From Lytechinus pictus (Eukaryota; Echinodermata; Echinoidea; Temnopleuroida; Toxopneustidae), in assembly GCF_037042905.1 (NCBI RefSeq), contig NC_087254.1, forward strand, positions 19,524,603 to 19,588,602: a stretch of DNA of 64,000 nt. Reading direction: 5' to 3'. The translations under genes and the position numbers were made by a program. Of this stretch, positions 55,176 to 64,000 are shown in pieces (position 1 is the stretch's first letter; every line of letters starts with the position of its first letter). The notes below the pieces were generated by a model. That model was not told the origin of the DNA and did no database searches. It saw nothing but the letters and a program-made list of their open reading frames with translations.

Positions 55176-55369
55176 CAATTTGACGTTCCCGCTATATCAA
55201 ACATCCATTCGGCGGAGTTCATCAATTCGTCCCCGCCCCCAAGTTCAATATAGATTTTGCGCCCTCCAATGTGGAATATCAATCCGGGACCCCTCAATGT
55301 CGAACATCAATTTAACGTCCCCCCTAGATCGAACATCAATTCGGGTCCCCTTTCAAACATCAACTCGAC

Positions 55370-56420
55370 GCCCCCCTAACGAGGACGAGTATCAATTTGG
55401 CGCCCCTTGTTTGAATATCAATTCGGCGCCATTATGTCGAACATTAATTCAGCGCCCCTGAATAGAACATTACTTGGCGCCCTCTATATCGAATATCAAT
55501 TCGGCGCCCCCCCCCCTATGTCGAACATTCGATTCGGTGGCGCCCCCCCCCCCCATCGAACATCAATTCGGTGCCCCTAAGTAGAACAACAATTCGGCAT
55601 CTCCCCCTAGGTTGAACATTTATTCGGCGCCCCCCTTGTCGAGTATCAATTCTGCGCCCCCTATGTCGAACATCAATTTTGGTGCCACCCTATTTCGAAC
55701 GTCAGTTCGGCACCCCTCCTATTTCGAATATTAATTTGACACCTCCCCCCCCCCCTTATGTCGCAAATAAATTCGGCACCCTCCTATGTCGAATATTATT
55801 CGGCGCCCCCCTTATTTCGAATATCATTCGGCGCCCCCCGTATGTCAAACATTAATTCGGCGCCCTCCTAGGTTGAAGATCAATTCGACACCGCCCCCTT
55901 CCCATCCCTATTTCGAATATCAATGCGGCGCCCATAAGTAGAACATGAATTCGGCACCCCCGAGGTTGAACATCAATTTGGTCCCCCTATGTTTAACATC
56001 AATTCGGCGCCCCTAAGGAGTTCATCAATTCGTCCCCCCCCCCCCAGTTCAATATAAATTTTGCGCCCTCCAATGTGGAATATCAATCCGGGACCTCTCA
56101 ACATCTAGCATCAATTTGGCGCCCTCTATGTCAACCATTATTCGGCACCCCTCAGTGTCGAACATCAATTTAACGTCCCCCTAGATCGAACATCAATTCG
56201 GGTCCCCTTTCAAACATCAACTCGACGCCCCCCTAACGAGGACGAGTATCAATTTGGCGCCCCTTGTTTGAATATCAATTCGGCGCCATTATGTCGAACA
56301 TTAATTCAGCGCCCCTAAATAGAACATTACTTGGCGCCCTCTATATCGAATATCAATTCGGCGCCCCCCCCCCCCCTATGTCGAACATTCGATTCGCTGG
56401 CGCCCCCCCCCCCCAATTCG
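55370..56420. repeat. Approx. 0.86-kb duplicated block at the array end
   Basis: ACGAGGACGAGTATCAATTT occurs at about 55380 and 56236, followed in both places by CCTTGTTTGAATATC, TCGGCGCCATTATGTCG and the same poly-C arrangement. Confidence 0.75.
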
Positions 56421-56560
56421 AACATCAATTCGGTGCCCCTATGTTTAACATCAATTCGGCGCCCCGAGGTAAAACAATTCGGCAGCCACTATTTGACGCC
56501 CCCTATGTCAAACATCGATTCGGTGCCCCACTAGGCTGAACACCAATTCAGCGTCCACCC

Positions 56561-57083
56561 CCCTTCTCCTTTCTTTCTTTCTTTCTTTTCTTCCTTCCTT
56601 CCTCCCTTTCTTTCTTTCTCCCTTGTTTTCTTTCTCAACTTTTCCCCCTTCTTTTTGTCTCCCCTTTCTTTTCCTCTATTTCCTTCCTCTTTTTGGCCCC
56701 CCCCCCTTTCGCCAACCTAGGGCGTTCGAGCCCCCCCCCCCCCCCCCAGTATACGTGCATGGGTAAGAGCATATGGGCAGGATGGAAGGAAAGAAAAGAG
56801 AGGGGAGGGGTGCAAGGGGAGTAGGGCATGTGAGAACCTGACCGAGAAACTGTTGGAGGGAGAGAGAGGAGGCGTTTTTGAGTGGGTATATACTGAACCT
56901 ATGGGAGCACAATCGTGTTGTGAGTTAATCTTTTAATCGTCACAAAGATGATAAATGTACAATGCATGTTTGATAAGGGAATGGACTAAGCTAATAACTC
57001 GCAATTGGATTATTCTAAGAAGATTTTCTTTGGGAGATGAGTAAACCAAAGTGGCCTACAAAAGTTGTAGGAACTTTCAACTC
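56561..57083. other. Polypyrimidine and poly-C stretch, then unique sequence
   Basis: A CTTT/CTTC-rich run (56566-56690) and two C tracts (near 56700 and 56735) mark the array end. The rest shows no gene. Confidence 0.6.
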
Positions 57084-57608
57084 CCGGGGGGCACTTACAT
57101 TGACGAGTGGATACCATGCGCGACCAAAAAAACACGTAAAAGTGATTCTTTTTCAAGATAGGGAACGTTACGTACGTAACGTAATAAGTGTGTAAAAAAC
57201 ACTAAAATAATGAAAAAAGGTATCTATTTCGCTAGGAAAGCTACGTGTTTAGGGTCGAATTTGCGAGGGTATAAAAAAGATAGATGTTTTATAAAGGATG
57301 TACTTTTTACCCCAACAGTCAACACTTACGTGTTAAGAGTCCGATCCGCACTAGGTGTGGGGGCCGTATACTAAGGTTAAAACCGACGTCCTTGACATAT
57401 ATCGCTGTACTTGTTTAGGGGTTCAATTCAGGGAATACTTGCCAAGGGGATCGTTTTGTTTCCAATACTTGTTAAGGGTAGGATTTCACACTCCAATACT
57501 AGTTAAGGGGTGCATTTTCAGAATATGGAAAATACTTGTTTAGGGTGCTTTTCGAGACCCCATGGTCGCGCATGGTATCCACTCGTCAATGGAAGTGGCC
57601 CCCCCGGG
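57084..57608. mobile_element. 525-bp element with 8-bp target duplication
   Basis: Terminal inverted repeats of over 40 bp: left CCCGGGGGGCACTT then GACGAGTGGATACCATGCGC; right GCGCATGGTATCCACTCGTC then AAGTGGCCCCCCCGGG. It is flanked by a perfect 8-bp duplication TTTCAACT (57076-57083 and 57609-57616). An 8-bp duplication is typical of hAT, and also of P and Merlin elements. No transposase is encoded. Confidence 0.85.
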
Positions 57609-57806
57609 TTTCAACTACTCTACTTCCAAACAATTACTATATTACCACTGGACATATTTGCTAAAACACTGACTTGGGGGAACGATTCATCATTGTTGTC
57701 TGGTAACTTTCCTTGATTTTGATTGGCCGATAACCACTATGGTAACTGTCTAACTTTCACACGTCTTTCCTGAAATACTCCACACCGGTTGTCTTAATAC
57801 TTCTGG

Positions 57807-58077
57807 GTCCCTTCTTACAAAGAGTTACGATTGATTCAATCAATCGTAACTCTATGGAAATCCATCGGTGTCATATTTTTTTCTACAGAAAATTTGCACA
57901 ATGTCCTTTTTAAACAAAGATAAAGCACAGTAAATTTTCAAGAACACAATGAATGCATGAATGTACATCATAGTTAGAAAATATTTTGAACAAACATAAA
58001 TAATTGATGTTGACGTTGCTGGCCGTCCATAGTTGTGATTGATCGGATCAATTGCAACTCTTTGTAAGACGTGGCCC
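57807..58077. mobile_element. Inverted-repeat MITE with internal hairpin
   Basis: Left end TCTTACAAAGAGTTACGATT and right end AATTGCAACTCTTTGTAAGA are near-perfect inverted repeats. The left end itself folds: AGAGTTACGATTGAT, 3-base loop, exact complement (about 57819-57851). It lies just downstream of the second receptor. Confidence 0.75.
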
Positions 58078-58345
58078 TGCATCCTCAACTGCTTATTAGA
58101 ACGATAACGACCATATCACTGTTTTGTTTGCAAAAAAGAGAAGCTAAGAATAGTAAAGTTTGGACATAGCGATTTCGGATTATAAAAACGTAGACAATGA
58201 CCCATCCTAAACACAGCGGCTCTTTTCTTTTAACTGAAACGTCTACATCACCCTCGCATTAAACTCAGGCAAAATCAAAGAGAGAATATCAACAGTATCA
58301 AGTCTTTTCATACATTGTAGGTCAGGATCTTTTTTTCAAAATACG

Positions 58346-61300
58346 TCATATATTATCCTGCCGCTGACGTGATTGCTCAGCCTCGAACCGCTCGACGAGC
58401 ACAAACTCGTCATTAGCATTGATGGTACCGTCCAGCGTACTTCCTTTCCTCATGACGCTACGGAGCGATGTTGGCCGACCACCACGACAACATCGACTGC
58501 AGGCACATTCGCCTCTTCGACAGCGTAGACACCATTCTTCGCGACAGAGGATGAGTCGTTTGACATGGGGGTTGAAGCTCGGGTGTGTCATCCCGTAAAC
58601 GATCGGGTGGAGGCTGGCTGTCATGATAGCTATCGTCTCACTCACCTGGGAAGCGATCTCCTCTGTTAGCTAAGAAAAATAAAATGATAAATGTATGAGG
58701 AGATGTTTAGATAACTGACTCCATCTCGTCGAAAGAGAGAGGGCTGAGAGAAACAGAACATTATGGTCAAATTTGGCAACAGAACTATTCAAGGAGTGTT
58801 GTATTTAGGGGTACACCCAGGAGCGTAGGCAAGCAGAGGGATACATGCCATTTTACATTTTAGAAGTAAGTGAAATGTGACTTGCGCAATACATATATAT
58901 ACTTGGCACCTATTCCCTATCAGGACATTTCTCCGCTTCTTTTTTCTGTTGATATAATCACATCCACCGCCGAAATCCCTTAGCCATTCTTCGAATTTAA
59001 ATTTTGATGATTGTGTTTTATATTGGGGTGATCTTTTGGTTCATTACTTTCTGAATATAATAAAAAATAACAAAATCATTTCCATGTCAAAAAGTTATCT
59101 TTTAATTTGCTAGCTCACTTTGCCTTCTGATATTTTTTAAAAGAATTTATGGCACAAGCGATATAGTCTGTCCCTCAAAGTTTGACGTTGCACGGCTATA
59201 AAGCATAATTATAAAGAAATTTCATTAGAAATTAAACAAGTCTCTCAAAAGTGTTATTTGATAAAGAAAAAATGATTTTTAGAATTTAGTCATTTTTACC
59301 CTGCTTTTGGGGGTGATGTTGCTAAGTTTTTCATAAGGCTTTACCATTACAGCAACTATCATGGAAAAAATGATTTTGATTTGCTGCCACTGGCGTAAAT
59401 CCGTGTTGATGGGTGGGGGGATAACTTAAATATTTTGGCATTTTTTTGCAATCATGTTTTTATTTAGATATGCAAGGAATTGTCATTGATATGTCCACAG
59501 TGGCGACCGTGGGTCACGGCATGGGGGGGGGGGGGGGGCACCAGCAAAATTTTTGAATGACTGAGTGAGTGACCTAATAGAGACATTTTAAGGACAATGT
59601 CATTAAACGGATATGTATCTCACTGATCAAATAATGCGAGCGCGAAGCGCGAGCTGAAATTTTTTTATTTTCACACCTAAAAAGGGACATTATAATCAAA
59701 TTTGTGTAATCATGATAGGTACCTGTCTCGCTTAACAATGCGAGCGCGAGCTGAAAACTTAGATAATTCAGACCTGAAGTGGGGCATTCTAAGGTTTCTT
59801 TGCAGGAATTAACTAGGACCATACGTATTTCATTAACCAAATGGTGCGAGCGCGAAGCGCGAGCTGAAAATTTTTGATATTCAGATCAGAAGAAGGGACA
59901 TTTTAAGGACTGATTTTAGGAATTCATGAAGAGCAGACATATCTCACCAATCCACTAATGCGAACGTAATCACGGACAGGAAATGTTTCATATATACGAA
60001 GACCTTAACATGGGGCAATCACTTTTGAGTCATGAAAAAGAAGCATATGTCACTACATAAAACAATGATAACTCAAGTGCTAGGAAATATATTTGGTTTA
60101 TACTGACTTGAAAACGGGATGTTTTAGTACAACAGGATTATATATCTCGTTAAACAGACAATGCGAGCACCAGGAACAATGAAGACGTAGGCCCTGGGCA
60201 AATTATGTTTCATAAAGTTATGATAAAAATGTTTCTTATGTAATGTAACTTAACATAGTTATAATATAATATAACATTCTAATGAATAATATTTTCTTCT
60301 TTCCCACTACGTTTCTCTTTCTTTCTCCCTCTTTTCTCCTTTTCCCCCTTTCCCCGTTTTTTTGTGTCAGCCGATGGGGGGGGGATGTGCCCCCCATGTC
60401 CCCCGTAGTTACGCCACTGTATGTCCATATGGCAAATACCCCTCCAATATTATTATCTTTTTTACCACATGATGGTTTAATGGTTTTATTAGAGATTACA
60501 TTCAACAAATTTTTGACATTCCATCTTAATCCCTTCCCAAAGACCCCAACATTGATGAATTGGAAGAAACGGGGGTTTCTCTTCAATGTTATAATAAGGA
60601 CATAAGTATTTCGTTTGGAAATGGTGAACTGGCTCTTTATTTGCATCTTATGATTCAATAATATTATTTTATTTGTTAAGCGGTAATTTTGGAATAATTT
60701 TCACCAATAAAACAATTATCTCTTGTGATTTTTTTTCATTTCTTTCGTAAAAAGTGGGGGGGGGGATGTTTGTACAGGCCATCCCCCCCCCCCTCCTCGA
60801 AAAGTGGGGGGATATATCCCCCCATCCCCCCCCCCCGGGATTTACGCCAGTGTTTGCTGCTGAGCACGGACCCAAGGTCTTAATACACCTGTAAAGGAGA
60901 ACAAGCATTTTTTAGGAGAGGTGGGGTTGTACCCATCACAAATTACCTAAGATGCGCTCCATATTTGCATGAACCACCTCCGACACTGCTATGGCTAAAA
61001 CCTGACTTAAAATTCGCAGAGGCCCATTCCTGAGCAGAATTAAGCTACTTTGCCAACCCCATGAAATACAATCATGAACGTCGGGCATCCCTCCACTGGA
61101 AGGTCAAACAGTGGATTGAAAAAAGAGACATGCCTGAAATGAAGGGGAAAATTATGACGAAAACTGGACAGTATTGTTACATGGTAACTCCGTGGGAACA
61201 TTGGAAGGACAACTCGCCGGCGATTGGCGAGTCCCGGAAGATGTTGATTCGGCGAGAGAGAGATTTGTCATCCTAGGATCGGAGCTCTCCAGAGGAGATG

Positions 61301-63002
61301 TGCCCTAGGAGGTTTATTGGAGAATCGTGTATCCTCCAAGGAAGGTTATTATTATATTTTTGTTTGAAACGGAGAGAAGATTGTTACAGTGATGCTAAAA
61401 AGTTAGTGAACCTCACCAGAAAATGAACATATTTTAAAGAGTTTAAAGTTGTGCCATCTTTTCAATATCTAATTGTGAAACCGGGCGATAAAATATTACA
61501 TTCAATAACGCTTGTTTCTCTGAGCTCGCAAGACATTGTAGTGGTGTTGTCTACATTCAACACTCAGCATGATGGAGTGCATTTTCTGGTTGGGGTTCAC
61601 TTACTTTAAAGCACCAATTTTTACGATCAAATAATCCCACATTTTTCCTAAAATATAATATGAAACTCGCCTTCCATTCATCTCGCCCCGTATCAAAATA
61701 CTGTATGGCGAAACCCCTCTTTATATTGCCTTATTTACAGCTGTACAAGTGTCACTTAGGGGGCGGTGCCGCCGGTGGACAGGAATTGTTTCTAAAAAAG
61801 GGGGGAATGGGGAAAGAGGGAGAGATGGAAGAAAGAGGAATATCCAAAGAGAGGACTGGATCTTTAAACTCTACAAACCTACTATGTCTATTATTCCATT
61901 CTGATAAAAGTATGACGTCACTTTTACATCGTCTCCCCCTCCCTTTTAACATCCCGGTGCCACCCTGGTTTCAGTAACAGTTTCAATCACGTTCAAACCA
62001 ACCTTGTCAAGAGGTAGAACCATGAGCACAATACTTGTAATGTAAAGACATCCGAAGTTGAATGTGAAGATGATGACGATGAAGACGATTGTCTTCAAGA
62101 TTTTCAACTCATGGTTGTGGTCATCCTCGGCCTTCGAGGTCGTGGTCGAATCCATCGACGATGCCTTGATCTTCATGGACTCGAATCTGCGTTTCCGGAG
62201 TTTGTGCCTGATTAGGAAGTAGATGACGGTGATGATGAGGAGAGGGGCGATGTAAGAGCAGACGAAGGAGATGATGACAGCGACGCGGTACTGCGGATCA
62301 GAGTACGCGCTCGCTGCGTCAGAGTAGTTGCCATAGAAGACGGGGGCGCAGATGATCAGCGAAACTATTTTATAAGAAAATGTATTATAGTTGTATTTGT
62401 ATCTATTAATAAGCTGAAAGAGTTGTATAATTATGTCAATATTTTATATCAGCTGGGCCAATTGCCAACATTTTGCATACAAGCAAAACAATATATTTCC
62501 TCCAGGAAGTTACATATCATTTACCTTTTTACTCTAATTTCGATGAGTCATTAATATGGCAGATAAATGATTCTGCTTTGTAAAATGTACTACCGCTAAT
62601 TTGCACCTCCACTCAAGTGAATTACAAATTACCAAGAGGTGCTCAAGTTCAAAGTTTCGATGGTTGTCATTAAAAAGCTACACCATCGTGATGTTGACCG
62701 ATTCGGTACCCCCCCCCCTCCCAACCAATGATGACCAAAAAAATCGTCCCGGCATGAATCGGTCATCGCAGGTTTCTTCAACACACCATTTCAATGCCAA
62801 GAAACACAGAATCTTTTACTAATCTCTAATGAAATAGTTTGAAATTATAAAATTCTGAGTTACCTATCCAGACGGCGATGCACGATATAACAGCGACCCT
62901 CGTTTTCTGGAACTTGGCGGATTTCTTTGGGTCGACAATAATCTTAATGTATCTCTCTATCGACAAGGCTGTAAGCATTGCACAAGTATTGTTCGTGATT
63001 AC
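58346..63002 (-). CDS. Rhodopsin-like receptor, paralogue of the first, 5' part outside window
   Basis: Three exons are visible on the minus strand: 63002-62864 (139 nt, TM3 with SIERYIKI and TM4 start), 62364 to about 62003 (TM4 end, TM5 with SYIAPLLIITVIYF, TM6 with FTFNFGCLYIT) and 58669-58346 (TM7 with LHPIVY, then a short Cys-rich tail CRRGECACSRCC; stop TGA). Exon size and phase at the TM3 exon are the same as in the receptor at 22.9-26.3 kb, and residues align closely (VITN, MLTALSI, VDPKK, CAPVFY, FTFNFG, SETxAIxTASL). TM1, TM2 and the ectodomain must lie beyond 64000. Unlike the first receptor, an intron of about 3.3 kb separates TM6 from TM7; its donor (AAG-GTTGGT at 62003) is weak, so that border is uncertain. 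The helix-7 Asn of NPxxY is His. Confidence 0.82.
59600..60190. repeat. GCGAGCGCGAAGCGCGAGCT repeat cluster in receptor intron
   Basis: About four or five diverged units of the same family as the 27.8-29.0 kb array, with cores near 59636, 59740 and 59845, in the TM6-TM7 intron of the second receptor. Confidence 0.8.
60191..60418 (-). repeat. Dispersed repeat, inverse of 910-1150
   Basis: Shares AAATTATGTTTCATAAAG, the CCCACTACGTTTCTCTTTC block, the C/G tract and the CCCCCGTAGTTACGCC end with the copy at 910-1150, in opposite orientation. Confidence 0.65.
60419..61974. other. Remainder of the second receptor's long intron
   Basis: Contains G/C tracts near 60763-60835 and unique AT-rich sequence. 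A 71-codon frame at 61061-61276 shows no recognisable family and no fitting splice context. Confidence 0.45.
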
Positions 63003-64000
63003 CTGTGTCATGAGATGGGGGGGGGGCAAGAAAACGACTTTAAAGGAGAATGAAACCCTTGAAACCAGCTGAATCCATATCAAAGAGAAAAATCAAAGAA
63101 ACATATTGTTGAAAGTTTGAGGAAGATTGAATGAATAATAAGAAAGTTATGAGCATTTGAATATTGAGATCACTATTGCCATGTAGATCCTCCCACTGGC
63201 AATGCAACCAAGATCTGTGATGTCACACACGTACAACTCCCTCATTACTTTAGTACTTATTTCACTTATATTCTCACTTTTATAGAGTCTATCACAAGGT
63301 GAGCTGTTCTCTTTATGAGAGGACAAGTACAGAGGTTTCACAACATTGTATCATTGATGAATCGTTTGTCATATGATTAGAATGAGCAAAAAGAGATGTT
63401 TTGGGGTATATTTTCAGTGTCGTTGTTCATCTGTGACATCATAGATCTTGGTCGCATTGTCAATAGGAGGATCTCCATAGCATTAGTGATCTCCGACATT
63501 CAAATGCTCATAACTCTTCTATTGCTAGTCCTATTTTACTCAAACTTTTGTTGAATCTTATTCTTTTATTTTTCTGCTTTCACAAAAGCTAACTTGCTCC
63601 AAGAGTTTCATTCTCCTTTAATGAAACACTGAATTCCGCGTTCACTTCTTTCTACCAACTTTTGCATGTATGAAATTGAAATGACTATATTACCCCCCCC
63701 CCAAAAAAAAAAAAAAAAAAAAAAAAAAACACTCACTTTCAGCATTCATTCAAACAGGGGCATCGATCCTTGTTTTGGATTCGAAGGTGGAAAAACGTCA
63801 AAAATTTCGGACAGATTGGTATTTTCAATATTATTTTTATGTCGAGTTCAATGGTTTTAAAGGGATTTCTAATGCTCTTTAAAACGTATTTGAATTCAAT
63901 CATGAGTTATTTAAGTTGTCAAATATGGGGGAGGCAAATCAATATGTTCGCCCCCACCCCCTTGCCCCCTCTCCCCTCCCGGATCAACGTCTCTGCATTA
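63003..64000. other. Upstream intron of second receptor with repeats
   Basis: No TM1/TM2 exon is found here, so it should lie to the right of the window. The stretch holds the inverted-repeat element at 63040-63621 and a C8/A27 tract at 63693-63729. Confidence 0.6.
63040..63621. mobile_element. 582-bp inverted-repeat MITE with TTAA-type ends
   Basis: Ends TTAAAGGAGAATGAAACCC and CAAGAGTTTCATTCTCCTTTA are near-perfect inverted repeats, and the inverted similarity continues inward (ATGAGCATTTGAATATTGAG against CATTCAAATGCTCAT; GATCTGTGATGTCAC against GTGACATCATAGATC). TTAA at each border would fit a piggyBac-type target, but the TTAA may instead be part of the repeat. Confidence 0.75.

Larger units (their letters stand above)
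32790..56560. repeat. 24-kb minisatellite, 27-bp unit
   Basis: The array is built of units close to GTCGAACATCAATTCGGC plus a variable C tract and CTAT, 27 bp when the C tract is five or six long. Common variants change TTCGGC to TTTGGC, TTCTGC or GTTTGACG, and GTCGAAC to GATCGAAC or GTAGAAC. The base unit carries about three CpGs and one poly-C tract, so the strands are strongly C- versus G-biased. Since 27 is a multiple of three, frames stay open on both strands (MSNINSAPP-like on plus, GGAEFMFDI-like on minus). It is interrupted by nine copies of a LINE 3' end (34.5-44.1 kb) and by one RNase H LINE (44.4-45.8 kb). Larger duplications are listed separately. Confidence 0.95.

Noticed and set aside
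32790-56560. Many open frames of 60-180 codons (MSNINSAPP-like on plus, GGAEFMFDI-like on minus)
   Set aside because: They are direct translations of a 27-bp tandem repeat on both strands, shift frame wherever the C tract changes length, and have no splice context or family resemblance.
32790-56560. CRISPR-like regular repeats
   Set aside because: Units are directly adjacent without unique spacers, vary in sequence, and the genome is eukaryotic.

Overview
The window looks like a metazoan nuclear genome, most likely a marine deuterostome and probably an echinoderm such as a sea urchin. Evidence: genes split by GT-AG introns, AT-rich spacers, many short inverted-repeat elements, dispersed copies of a GCGAGCGCGAAGCGCGAGCT-type repeat, frequent TAGGCCTA motifs, and two related rhodopsin-like receptors in a local cluster. 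The phylum is inferred from general familiarity, not from a search.

Layout. 1-5.3 kb: no convincing gene, only repeat fragments and poly-C/poly-G tracts. 5.3-10.4 kb: a nested stack of mobile elements, namely a pogo/DDE transposase remnant ending in a PHD finger next to a small CCGG-terminal element, and a second copy of that small element split by a 2.7-kb Helentron-like insertion with a GATA/GACA core. 10.9-12.5 kb (+): a two-exon gene for a 361-residue basic protein I do not recognise. 17.0-21.8 kb (+): a four-exon gene for a 350-residue membrane-anchored JmjC/cupin-8 oxygenase-like protein. 22.9-26.3 kb (-): a three-exon (plus missing 5' end) seven-helix receptor with a long glycosylated ectodomain built partly of 7-residue repeats. 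26.3-32.8 kb: repeats and short inverted-repeat elements. 32.8-56.6 kb: a ~24-kb minisatellite with a 27-bp unit, into which a LINE 3' end was inserted and then amplified nine times, and which contains a later insertion of an RNase H-bearing LINE. 56.6-58.3 kb: more repeats, including an element with a perfect 8-bp target duplication. 58.3-63.0 kb (-): the 3' part of a second receptor paralogous to the first; its 5' exons lie beyond the right edge.

The genes do not form a pathway. The two receptors are a local paralogous pair on the same strand, separated by the minisatellite. The most unusual part is the minisatellite: it was built by duplication at several scales (27 bp, about 0.8-1.2 kb with a LINE tail, about 1.8 kb, and about 2.83 kb), and at least one unequal-crossover junction can be placed. 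Because the unit is divisible by three it creates long false reading frames on both strands. All exon structures below were derived by eye from splice signals, reading phase and family motifs; no transcript evidence was available.
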